Assembly: GCA_022605425.2 (NCBI GenBank)
Contig: CM061247.1
Coordinates: 1,289,501 to 1,353,500, forward strand
DNA from: Hamiltosporidium tvaerminnensis
Taxonomy: Eukaryota > Microsporidia > Dubosqiidae
DNA length: 64,000 nucleotides
Direction: 5' to 3'
Below, in pieces: positions 44,500-55,613 of the stretch. The translations under genes were made by a program, and so were the position numbers. The notes beneath the pieces were generated by a model. The model had not been told where the DNA came from. It made no database searches and was given only the letters and a program-made list of their open reading frames with translations. Positions within the stretch are counted from its first letter, which is position 1. Every line of letters starts with the position of its first letter.

Positions 44500-47400
44500 G
44501 AATACACAATCTAAAAATAAAATGGTCAGAAAGAAGGAACTTGACACCCAAAATATAAAAAAGGAACAAAAAGGCTGCAAAACACTGCGGAAATCACACA
44601 AATGCAGATAAAATCTTGTGATTTCGATGTGGTAAAAATACCCGAGAAACTTCCCCTACAGCCGCCCATCTATAAGAATAAACACTTGCCATCCAACAAA
44701 GCTTGCCAGAATACTCCATTTTGCTCGCTTGACATCCTACCCACGTCCTCCCGTTCCAATTCGTCTAGGTGTAGATCGGCCAAAACTATAGAGACCTTCA
44801 ATACTGCTGCTATTATGAAAGGAAGCTGACTGATGGTATTCTACTCATTGCTTGATTCTCTCACAGCCGTTGAGTCGAAATGACCTAGATTTTCTATTCT
44901 AGCAGGTAAAAATAGATTTGAGGGGGTACTCAAAAAGGCTGGTCTGCAATTCAGAAATACTATAATGAAAAAATTGGCCTTAATATCAATATCGATGTGT
45001 TTAAAAAATTCAGACAAATTGAGGCAGAAAGGGAAATAAGGCAAGAAGAAAATAGAGAGCGACGTAGAAATGCAACCTTCTCACCGAAGCATGCTCTTTA
45101 ACGACATCACACTCTATATTAACCCGAAAGAGAAGTCATTGTGTAAAATCAAGAAATTGCGAGGAGGAAAGTCAGAGATGTTGTGCTTCGAACAAGAAAG
45201 TTTTCAAGTAGATTAGTTGATGCTAAAAATTTGGACTTCTATAATTGAATCGCAGGTAAATATGTTGTATTTCATATACCTGAGTCCGTATTTGATGTAT
45301 CTCGATTTATTTTGCCTCATAGATATGATATGCAGAGGTGTCTTGCATCACACAACCGAGATCGGCTTGGGAAGAAAATATAGAATGTAAAGTTTCCAGG
45401 CTAGTAATCTCCACATATCTTTTCGAAAAGTCTCGTATGCAGGGAAAACCCATCACTTCAGAAACGCCAAGTCTTAAGCCACCCATGAGTCCAATTTAAA
45501 CTTGAGAGGTATTAAAGATTTTTCAGGAGCTCTGTTAAAGAGAATTGGTGTCTCATTGTCTACAGAAAAATACAATTATGAATGTAGGAAACATTCTGAA
45601 AAGAGAATAATATGGTTGGGTTATTTTGATGCCGAATTTATCGTGCTTTTTCTGAGAATGCTGTGAATCCTGACGAATTTTCAATTTTGGTTTACAATGT
45701 GGAACAAAAAGAAAAGTAGTTGCGTATGATGACTATGTGATATCTTTCATGTAGGATACTCATCAGACTAAGTTATTTCCACTTGATGAGTTTGTATATA
45801 TTATCAATTGAGTTCTTACCCAGAAACTCCCAAAATGTATGTTATTTACAATGTCTACATAAATGAACTCACGAGTCTTCACTAATATCTTTATGATATC
45901 GTGAAAGTCATTTATTTAGAAGAAAATTCTCAAGCCGACGTTATTATTGTAGACTTACATATTTGATACATAAAGGCAAGTCAAAGACTGGTTCTGGTTG
46001 CAGGGCAATTACCGATATTTCAAACTTATACAAACTGACAACAAAATGTTTTACAAATTCGTTTTCTTGAGTCTGAAAGACTCGGTTACTATCAGATATT
46101 TGTTTGGTGGAGTGAGAGGTTTTTATTGAGAAAAGAGCAAGCCCTGATGAATGTTCCTCTAATAAAGAGTAGCGAAATAATCTTAAAGAAACTTGGATTG
46201 ATGCCTAAAAAAGCTTTTTGTTCAATAAAAGTACTTATTTGACTTCATGCATCGAAAGCATTAAGTTATCTGATTGTATCCTAAAATTTATTAAAAAACA
46301 GAATCACAGTGGAAAATTTATATTTTATTTGTGCCTAAAAAATCAGGAACAAGAAGATTGAAAAGGTCATTTTAGAAGAAGGTCTGTTTTCATTTCTGTT
46401 TGCTATAAGTATGGGTGGATTTAGCCGAAAGCTTAATGAAAAATGTGTAAAGGTGACACTACAGAGAGAGAGTTAATCGCATTCTACCAATCATATCATA
46501 TTTATTTATTTTCTCATATATATTGCCAAAGATAGGCAAACATTTGAAAAGGCAATCCATGAGGGCAAGCTGTTTATGGAAAACGTAAGATTTTAGTTAA
46601 AAAAGCGAATTCGACGATGAATGGTCTATGTTGAGAAATTATTGGTTCTCTGATTGAAAGAATATATGTTTAAAAATACAGTGGAATAATAAAAAATAGC
46701 AGGTGAATCTTAACATGTAGTTATTTGAGGAAATATAGACCAAACTGATAGTCAATTTAGGAGGACTTTGTTTCACAAAATTGAATCCATGAAGTTTATT
46801 TCAAGCCCTACATCGACATGCAATATCGTAAATAAAATGTAATATAGGTGTATTTCGACTGGAACCGACTGACTTCTCGAATTTAGATTATGCTTTACGC
46901 ACGATTTTAGTGAATAAATAAATATATCTACGCTCAGGATGAAAAGAACGTCTATATCTTTTCCGGAAGAAACTCGGAAGAGGTTCTAATCTTTAAATAT
47001 CAAAAGCAAACATCTATTTCGCAACTCTTTGATTATCTGAAAAAAGATAAAGATACTTCTAGAAGAAGAGCCAAAATCTTAAAAATTGAGAATAATGATA
47101 GAATCCACCTTGCATTGATAAAAAACTTCTTAAAAGTAAAATGTGGTTTAAAAGAAGAAGTCAGTGAGAAGAAATCAAATGAAGTTCACTAGCTAACATA
47201 AATGACGAAATAGCAAAGCTTAAACCACATTCAAAGTTATATAATGTTATAAATAATCCTCTAGTAGGTCTAAAAACCCTAAAGATTGGTTATGAAAGGA
47301 AGTTTCGGACTGTTCGATGAAGCAGTGCGCTGCTATATTTATAATAAATGTATTTTTGGGTGTAGAAATGTGTGTCAGCGTTGCAATCAGTCTAGGAAAA

Positions 47401-48230
47401 CAGTGGATTATTTATCGACAAGATATCAGAAAAGACATGAGCATGACTATAGTAAGACTACACAATGATGTAATAGAATGCATAAATTTATTCCCAATAA
47501 ATAGATATGAATTTTTGTTTTCAAATCGAATTAGAAGCCACTATGTTCCAGAAATTCTTGATGACAAATATATAGAGATTCAAGTGCTCCTAGAACAAGA
47601 TCTTATGTCAAAATTTGTAATAATAGAGTGATATATTTAATTTAAACAAGAGGCAGGATAAGATAGATCTTATTGAAGTAGGAAAAAATTCCCAAGATTC
47701 ACTTCAAATAGTTGAAAATGAATAACTTGAGACGTATGACCTATTAGCCAATGATTTAGGTCTTATATAGAGATGTAGTTTTGATATAATACCATATTTA
47801 ATGACTTTAGACGCTAATGTAACACAATATCATAAGACGTATGTTAAAAGACAACAAATACTTATGAATATAAGGCATATGTTCTGATGGGAGTACACAA
47901 GAAGACAGTCGAAATAATTTCGTTTTATCGACGAAAAGAATCATAGTCGAGACCAAATGACAAAGAGAGTGGTAAAAGCATTAATCCGTGTTATTGAAAA
48001 AGCTGGGGTACGTAAATAACCAACACGCCCTTTAAAGCAAGTGAATAACGAGGAAAATAATGTCAAACAAAAAATAATGCAATAATCATCATAGTTGGAG
48101 GAAGCACACTAAAATAACTTACAATAATTATAAACAACAGAGTCGGATTTACAAGCGGAAACTATGGTGGTTAAAGATCTATAAGAAAATATATAAAAGA
48201 TGAAAGAGTATTATACCCCCCATAAATTGT
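44500..48230 (+). mobile_element. RLE-type retrotransposon, long decayed copy 3
   Basis: It begins at an ATG (44522) with the same MxRKK start as the other long copies and can be followed in order to the C-terminal tail near 48200. Recognisable parts are AGAATACTCCATTTTGCTCG near the N-terminus, the RT region near 46190 (GGATTGATGCCTAAAAAAGC), a zinc knuckle near 47370 (CQRCNQSRKTVDYL) and an endonuclease core near 47660. Stops and indels are dense, so it is much older than copies 1 and 4. Confidence 0.85.
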
Positions 48231-48485
48231 TTCAATTTTATATCCAAACTAAAAATAAATTAGAAAAAAAAATGATTGTTTCTAACTATAAATTTCATTG
48301 CGAAGGCTAAATTTTCTTTTCCCACCTTTAAATTGTAATTTTATACTTTTATTTGTAATATTCATATAAATAAGAATCTAAAAGTTTCTATTGATGTACT
48401 AATAATTTCTTCAAATAATTTTACTTTTTATTAAATTCTCAATTTTATAGTAATTTTGAATATAAATAAAAAAAAGGACCAAATG

Positions 48486-48488
48486 CCC
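48486..48488 (+). promoter_or_regulatory. CCC start-site motif
   Basis: TGCCCTGAGATGG places CCC four bases before the ATG at 48493. An ATG at 48483 is followed by a stop after one codon and is not the start. Confidence 0.5.
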
Positions 48489-48492
48489 TGAG

Positions 48493-50265
48493 ATGGATGA
48501 AATATATAAGAAATATGAAAAAATTCTCAATTTTAGTGAAGTTAAACGAAATTTAAATATAAAAAAAGAAGAATTAGATAAGAATGCTCTAAAAATACAA
48601 AATTTAAAGAAAGAAGAAAAAAATATTTCAGAAAAAATAGAAAAAATACGCATAAACGAAATTATAAGTGAGTTGGAAAAACTTAGATTAGAAATAAAAA
48701 AGATGGAAATTGTGGAACAAGAAATTTCTGATATAAAAACTTTTAAAAACTTAACCAAAATTATAACCGATAAAAAGATAATTTGTGGAAAAGCAGAAAA
48801 ACTATTTTATAACTATTTCTGTATATATACCGGTAAAATAGAATGTATAATTGGACAAAACGAATTTAAAAAACAGATTTTTCATTCTTTAGATATTTCT
48901 TCTGATTTATTTATTTGTATTTTTTCTAAAGAACTTGAAATTTTCTTTTGTTTTTTGAAGGAATTCGATAATGAAATTTATAAAAATATAAAAAAAATCT
49001 TTTTAAGTTTTTTGAAACGGAATTTTAAAAATATTAATTGTGAAAATATTTTTTTATTTGAAAGTAAAAATTCTATTTGTGTTGTTTATAATTACATTGA
49101 TACCTCATATCCCGAAAAATGTAATTTAATATTTTCTAAAGTTGATGAATTTGATTTATCGAAATATAAAGAAACCAATTTAAATTTAATGATTGATAAA
49201 TATTCTAATATTTGTAAATATTTGGCTAATATTTTGTTTGAAAATTTAAAAAAATACATTTTGAAAAACAAAATAGAAAAAAACAAATTAAAAAACTCAT
49301 TTCTTGTATTTTTAAATACAAAATATTTTACCAATGATTTGGATAGATTTATATTGGATATTTTAATGAAACACATGATAGATTTAAGTAAACGAAACAG
49401 AGAAAATGTAGAATTACAGGAGTTTAAAAGTCAAAACCACCAAATACCAAAGATTATTTCAAAAAATTATTTAAAATTAATTACAAATTTTAAAAAATTG
49501 AATGAAATAGATATTCAAGACAATGAAAAGGTATTTGATACGATTATGAAAATATTTGTTGTATTTTTTAGTCAGAAAAAAACATATAAATCCTTAACGG
49601 ATTTATTCTCTTTATTTTGTGATTTAACACATTTCATAAAATTATATGAAAGTATTTTTTACGATGAATCAAAAGATAAAAATTCAGAAAATAAAAATTT
49701 TAATAACTTTTTAAAATCTAAAAAAGAAGAAATCAAAAATTCTATACAAAATTTAGAAAAATCGAAAAAGAAAATTTTGAAAAAAATATTTGAAAAAGGC
49801 GGCCAAATCGATTTCATATTTTTAGGAGAAAATACTAAAGAATTTAAATCAAAAATTAAAATGAAATACAAACTTTTTATTGATATTTTAAATCTAATGT
49901 TACCAGAAAGTATGAAACTTTCTATAGAAATCGGATATTCGGAATATATTTATATGCAATATATCGATTACGTTCTTTTTTTACCTGAGATTTCATATAA
50001 AGAATGTGACACTTTGTCTGAAGTAGGTCAATTCATTATAGATTTAGAATCAATTCCTAAAAATTATATTTCAAATTATCCAAAAATACTCGCAATCTCT
50101 GAAATTTTACAAATGAATTTGAATGAACTTGAAATTTATATTAAAAAAAATAAAAATGTATTTTCTTACACTGAAATATCTGGGATGGTAAATTCTATGT
50201 TTGAAGAAAGTGAAAAACGAGAAAGATTTCTCAAGAATCTTAAAAATTATTTATATAAAAAATGA
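48493..50265 (+). CDS. coiled-coil protein, possible vesicle-tethering (CATCHR) subunit
   Basis: A 590-residue protein. Residues 1-85 are a strong coiled coil rich in Lys, Glu, Leu and Ile. The rest reads as a helical solenoid with no membrane segment. Near the C-terminus the order FIIDLESI, SNYPKILAISEILQMNLNEL and YTEISGMVNSMFEES loosely recalls the end of RINT1/Tip20 proteins and of exocyst subunits. An N-terminal coiled coil followed by helical rods is also the layout of that superfamily. The match is weak and I give no symbol. The intact frame and CCC motif indicate a conserved, expressed gene. Confidence 0.8.
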   Translation: MDEIYKKYEKILNFSEVKRNLNIKKEELDKNALKIQNLKKEEKNISEKIEKIRINEIISELEKLRLEIKKMEIVEQEISDIKTFKNLTKIITDKKIICGKAEKLFYNYFCIYTGKIECIIGQNEFKKQIFHSLDISSDLFICIFSKELEIFFCFLKEFDNEIYKNIKKIFLSFLKRNFKNINCENIFLFESKNSICVVYNYIDTSYPEKCNLIFSKVDEFDLSKYKETNLNLMIDKYSNICKYLANILFENLKKYILKNKIEKNKLKNSFLVFLNTKYFTNDLDRFILDILMKHMIDLSKRNRENVELQEFKSQNHQIPKIISKNYLKLITNFKKLNEIDIQDNEKVFDTIMKIFVVFFSQKKTYKSLTDLFSLFCDLTHFIKLYESIFYDESKDKNSENKNFNNFLKSKKEEIKNSIQNLEKSKKKILKKIFEKGGQIDFIFLGENTKEFKSKIKMKYKLFIDILNLMLPESMKLSIEIGYSEYIYMQYIDYVLFLPEISYKECDTLSEVGQFIIDLESIPKNYISNYPKILAISEILQMNLNELEIYIKKNKNVFSYTEISGMVNSMFEESEKRERFLKNLKNYLYKK

Positions 50266-50655
50266 ATTTATTTCCTTCAATTACTCGTTTACAAAATTCA
50301 AGTAAAATTATTTCAATATTAAAGTGTTTGTTACTAATGTATTCTTCTATTTTATCTTAGTATTCATGTTCTTAGATTTTCTTATTTTAAAGAAAGTTTA
50401 GAGTTTGTTATTTATATAATTCTGGTTTATATTTTGTTTTAGCCATTTTTCATCTAATTTCGATACAAAAAAAAGTTGATTATAATTAAAATGTTGTTTT
50501 TATATTTGTATCTTATTTTTATACTTATTTTTAACATTTAATTAAATATTAAATTTCTAAATCTTTTTTTTTCTTTTTATAAAGTCTTGGTTTATAAAAA
50601 AATGCTTTTTTTAATCGTTGCTTTCAAATTTATTTTTTAAATAAAATAAAATTAT
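50266..50655. other. AT-rich intergenic stretch
   Basis: Nothing recognisable. It ends at the flank of a 730-bp repeat. Confidence 0.5.
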
Positions 50656-50679
50656 ACATTTCTATTTCTTTAAAAACAA

Positions 50680-51417
50680 GTGGAGTGAGGATAACCACAT
50701 AAAAAACTATCTTCTTGGCAATGAGTGTGTGAAACTGGTGTGAGTATCATTGTTTTGATTTTTGGTGAAATATAAACCACATTAGATCATCGGCTGTTCC
50801 ATGGGAGTTGTTATGAGGAAAAGAGTCTAAAAAATGGCGAAACTTTCTACAAATTTATTTGTAGTTTTTTACGTAACCAGATTGCAGACCGCAGCTGAAC
50901 ATGTAGGTAAATGCCATGTAAAAGCATGGAAACCTAGCCTTGCTCACTCCGGTTAGAAGACTTAGCGCCTGGGAGATATAAAAATAAAAACCATTAAAAG
51001 CCAGGAAAGCTAAGTAGCAGGCTATACCTGTTGGTATGACATTGCACTGTCTAGGTGAACCCCATGTAAATCTCTGAAATATATCTTAGCTAGAAGTTTA
51101 TTGGGTTCAGAAAGTGTAGAGTAAGTTGGAATGCTGCATAGTCTTTGTGAAGCCCAGGGTCGACTTCGGCCTTCGATAACATTCCATGCAACAGGACTTA
51201 AAGAAGTCTGGACAACCGCCTCGTCTAGTAATTAGGTTCTACACACCTGTTAGATGAAAGGCTATGGTATGTAGGTATCGTAGGAGGGTACTGATGGAGT
51301 GTTAGAGTAGCAGTTATTTATGTTAAACTCAGAACTGCGTTAATTTCATGAAAACAAATATAAAACTTCATACTGTTCTAAAAAGATGGGATACCTTTGA
51401 ATAAAGCCGTATAACTT
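50680..51417 (+). mobile_element. 730-bp repeat, copy H
   Basis: This full-length, moderately diverged copy has a flank at 50656-50679 starting ACATTTCTATTT that is repeated at 51418 onward. The match continues with a few mismatches for about 20 bp, as expected of an ageing target-site duplication. The 3' end reads TTTGAATAAAG. The UUCG loop is kept with a changed stem. Confidence 0.8.
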
Positions 51418-51440
51418 ACATTTCTATTTTTGTTAAAATC

Positions 51441-54427
51441 TTATCTAATTTCAAAACATTTAATTACCACAATCTACTTTATATAAAAATATTTTACTCA
51501 CCAGGGAAATACAAGAATATACAAATTCATATAAACCTATTTTTTTTAGTTTAAACAAAACTTAAATTTTGTTTTGGAATTCGAGGAATAATTCCTCGAA
51601 AGGCATAATTTCTTTGTAAAATGATATTTATTTATAATTTTCTCAAAGCACAAGAGTATATTGAAGTCAGAATTATATTAGATTTTAATATATGAAAATA
51701 CAGTGTATTACACTCTTCAAAGTTTTAATTTGGTTCTGCAAACGAAGTCTAAAGAATCGAGATCGGGCATTTCTATAATAAAATTATCTTTAAAGAAGAA
51801 AAAATGTTAATCTGCTGATAAATATTTAAACAATTTTAAAGTTATAATTGAGTATACAGGCTAGGTTAATACCAAAATGATATGGTAATTTACTAAACAT
51901 AGATTAAAAATATATGCCTACCACTGCATGTACATATTTACCTTCATTTGACCACAAGAGTACTCTCGGAAAAATAGTAATTCGGATTTAAGGGGGTCAA
52001 TGAGTATAGTAGAAATATGCTGTATGTTAAATTTGGCTATATAATTATTGAAGTACTTATTACGAACCTTTCAGTATATAAAAGTTGTTAGTTTAGTATA
52101 ATTAATAAAACAAAATCTAATAAGTTCATATATGTTCAAAATTGATTGCAGTTACATTTTCAGAATATTAGAGCAAGGCTAAATAAATATAGCATGGTAA
52201 TATCTTATAACAGAAAAAATAGACGCTTTCAATTACTTTAAACATACATTTTTGTTAAATGTCGAATCTATATATTTATTTTATTCATATAGATAATATT
52301 TACTTTCGTGAAAATGAGAAAAACGTATAACTTATAAAATAAGATTTTTCCTATTTTTATATAGCTCTTTTAGTTTAGGTTTAGATTTATTTTAATGTGA
52401 ATGGCTCTTTTTATTTTTAAGCTTAAAGATCAGCAGAAAGTTTACGTGGAAAACCAGCTTAGTGCTTCATAAGAGTAATTTATTTTGAATTTTTATACTA
52501 CCAGATTTGTCTGAAAGACTTTGGAAAACAATTAACATGTCCCTCGATTAATTGAAATAACAAGCGATGGAAATACCCGAATTTCACAATTCATTAGTTT
52601 TTACGCTTCTTTACCTCTAATAATGACTTTTCAGCAATTAAAAATAAGGGTTTGCAAGATAAAGTGCTATAAAGTGGTTGATGTTTGTTTTTTTATTTTC
52701 TAGATTATAATTAATAGATGACTGATCTTCTATTATTTCAAAACTCCTTAATTTTGGTTTTATCAACTGCAAAATGTAGTTTAAATTGTACCTAGTGTTT
52801 ATAATCACCTAAAATAATGACCCATTAATGAATGCATTTCATTTTTTTCTATATTCAAATACGATTTCATCGAAAGCCTAACTCTCATTTTTTCTTCTGC
52901 AGTCAGATCACACATACTCAGTTTTCAATACAACTTTTCATTAACTCTTTTGACTTAGCCTTATATTTAAACGATTCCTTAATCTATTTTACAACTTTCA
53001 GCATTGAAAAGATAGAAATTCGATAAGAATAAGATTTTTAAATTCCGCTATAAAATCACATTTTTAAATTATCTACTTATTTGTTTTCTTAAAATTTACG
53101 TGAAAGCAGATATAATGTTTTTAGAGATTTTATTTTTATAGGCAAATAAATAAAACTTTAAATAACACACCAAGCCCTTTAGAATCTACTCATTTATAAG
53201 TTTTATTTGTGAAAATTCTTAAATTAACATTTATTTGTTGATAGGCTTTGGTTATAGTGTAAAAATAGGGGATATTTGAGAACGCAACTTAATTGTTGAT
53301 ATATTTTACGGGTTAAATAATTGGAACCATAATCATAAGAAACTCGCTTCTAAAGTCAATAAAACGTGTTTGTGTTATAATATACATTACTATCACTATT
53401 TTATGATTAGTAAGTTAATTATATCAAATATCACATGTTTTTTTTAGTACAAATTAATCTCGCTTTCAGTACCTTTTTATAAACATTTTCGATTCCTCAG
53501 TAAACATTTTTTTGCTTATTAATAGGCAGTATTATTTAAAAAAATGTTTTTTAGCACCAAAAATCAGATTTCAGACAATCATATATTCAAGATATTTTTT
53601 TATTAATTCTGCGATAGTCAAAATAATTTTTATGGGATTAATTTTCTGTTAAAACATTCCTCCATAAACTTATAAAGAAAAATAAATTGAATCTCTTACT
53701 AAAAAACGAGATTATAAAAGTAATCGTACTTTTAAACCTTAAAAAACGAGTAATTTCTAATTATATTAGATTTTTTATACTTTATATTTTATTTCCAAAT
53801 ATAAGTCTACATATGAATGTAATAATTTTCATCATATTGATAGTAACTTGGACTAACAAAAATGAGCTTCACGCTTAATTCTATTCATCTTGTAAAGTGA
53901 ACTATATTTAACATCTAGGGTCGATTTAGATCGACATAATAGAAGCAAAAAAGACCTATTTATATATTAAGCCCTATTCTTATATAACTATATCTAATAT
54001 CTAAGAGCATGTTTCAATTTCAAATTTTAAGAATTACTGTTGAATTATTATATAAATTAATTAACTTTTGGCTAAATTCCATAATAGTATATTTATTCTT
54101 TTTAAGAATTTAAGAATTACTGTTGAATTTTTTATATTAATTTATTAAGCTTCTCTGAATTTTTTAATAATAGATTTATATTTTTTAAGAATTGAAAAAA
54201 AGATTTTTATTTTTATATTGACAATATTTGCCAATTTATCATTTTTCCTAGAAAAGTAAATGTAGTTTTAAGTGAATAAAGAAATAATATAATATATGAT
54301 TCTGTTAGAAAACATCTAAAACCGATAATTAAATAGACCTATGACCCCATGAATCTTAAATTTTAAAAAATCAGAAAAAAAATTTAAAAATATGATATTT
54401 ACAATTTTTAAATATAAATTTGGAACA
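51441..54427. other. AT-rich stretch without a recognisable gene
   Basis: A perfect palindrome at 51580-51600 is listed separately. A short frame ending at 53878 reads MNVIIFIILIVTW, like a bare signal peptide, and then stops. No other feature is visible in about 3 kb. Confidence 0.5.
51580..51600. repeat. perfect 21-nt palindrome
   Basis: TTCGAGGAAT and ATTCCTCGAA surround a single A. The arms are 10 bp with no mismatch. It could fold into a small hairpin or be a protein-binding site. Confidence 0.6.
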
Positions 54428-54430
54428 CCC
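54428..54430 (+). promoter_or_regulatory. possible CCC start-site motif
   Basis: ACACCCGATAAAAGAAATG puts CCC ten bases before the ATG at 54441, further away than in the other genes, so the assignment is weak. Confidence 0.35.
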
Positions 54431-54440
54431 GATAAAAGAA

Positions 54441-55613
54441 ATGTCATATTTGTGCAAAATATTTTTTCCAATAACATTATCGATATTTAGTTTTCATATT
54501 AGTAGGTTTGGGTATTGTTCTATCCATAGAGATAGTGTGATAAAATATACACAATCTAATCGAACAGATGCTTCGGGTTTTGATCCGTTAATATGCCCAA
54601 ATCCACCATTTAATACAAAATATGCATCTAGTGTGAGTCATTTGCTGCCAAATGAAACTGATTTTGAGTTTTGTGACCATTCTGGAAAGATATATAATGA
54701 ATTGCCACTTGATGGGTGTTGCGAACACCCAGATAACCCAATTTTTGAATCGTATAAAGAAAATCGGGATCGACCTGAAGAAAGGTCATATGATGAAGCT
54801 TATACTCTATCAGAGGATCTCATGCCTTTAAGTTATGATGAAAAAAACAATTTCTGTGGTAAGACTTCATCTAATACAATAAATACAGAATCAGAAAAAA
54901 ATGATTTTTTGCCAAGTGAAGAAGGCAAAATTGAAGCTGGTGAAGTTCCGGATTTTGAATGCGGTAGTCAATATGTGAAATCAATTTTTGAAACACCTGT
55001 TAAAAATCCTGAACATAAAAATGAAGATCAGATCTTTGGAAGCCGTGATCAATTATATGAATCGATTTCTGGAATTTATGATAGAAAGTCAGATAATGGA
55101 AGTGAAGATTCGTCATACGAAAGTTGTATTCAGTTTGAGGAACATAGTATCGAGAGTTATGATGAAGATATAAACAAAAAAGGTGATAACTTGTTATACG
55201 AAGCCTGGTGTCAATCAGATGAAGGTATTCTTGAGATGAATGATAAAAATTCCGACAATGGAAGTGAAGATTTATCACTTGAAAATTACAGATCAGAAAT
55301 AGAGAGTAAAAACTCCATATCAGATTCTTTGAAGGAGTTTTTAAAAAATCATATAACAAATCAAGGAGAGCCACATACTGATTTTATCTTAAACTTCTTA
55401 CTAGAAATCTTTAGTAATGCTGAAATAAAAACAATATTGACTGAAATTATAGCAAGGAAAAAAATCGAAATTGTCCGCGACAAATGCACCTTAATACAGA
55501 ATTTTTTTGAAACTTTAAAAACGACTGATGAAGATCAATGGGATGAAAAATTTGCGAAGCATAAACCTCAATATAAAGAATTGAAGCGTCAATATGATCA
55601 GCTTAACATCTAA
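54441..55613 (+). CDS. predicted secreted acidic protein with internal repeats
   Basis: A 390-residue protein with a signal peptide at its start (MSYLCKIFFPITLSIFSFHI). An upstream in-frame TTG is ignored because this ATG gives a normal signal sequence. The mature part is strongly acidic, rich in Asp, Glu, Ser, Tyr and Asn. Three or four diverged units occur at about 195-295, with phrases such as KSDNGSEDSSYES and NSDNGSEDLSLEN about 55-60 residues apart. A helical, Lys-containing domain follows at about 300-390 (DFILNFLLEIFSNAEIKTIL). I do not recognise the family. Secretion and acidic repeats would suit a wall, polar-tube or host-directed protein, but nothing in the sequence decides between them. 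Confidence 0.75.
   Translation: MSYLCKIFFPITLSIFSFHISRFGYCSIHRDSVIKYTQSNRTDASGFDPLICPNPPFNTKYASSVSHLLPNETDFEFCDHSGKIYNELPLDGCCEHPDNPIFESYKENRDRPEERSYDEAYTLSEDLMPLSYDEKNNFCGKTSSNTINTESEKNDFLPSEEGKIEAGEVPDFECGSQYVKSIFETPVKNPEHKNEDQIFGSRDQLYESISGIYDRKSDNGSEDSSYESCIQFEEHSIESYDEDINKKGDNLLYEAWCQSDEGILEMNDKNSDNGSEDLSLENYRSEIESKNSISDSLKEFLKNHITNQGEPHTDFILNFLLEIFSNAEIKTILTEIIARKKIEIVRDKCTLIQNFFETLKTTDEDQWDEKFAKHKPQYKELKRQYDQLNI

Noticed and set aside
52430-52475. Further 730-bp repeat remnant (GCAGAAAGTTTACGTGG resembles the 5' block, minus strand)
   Set aside because: Only about 30 bases resemble the family and nothing adjacent continues the match.
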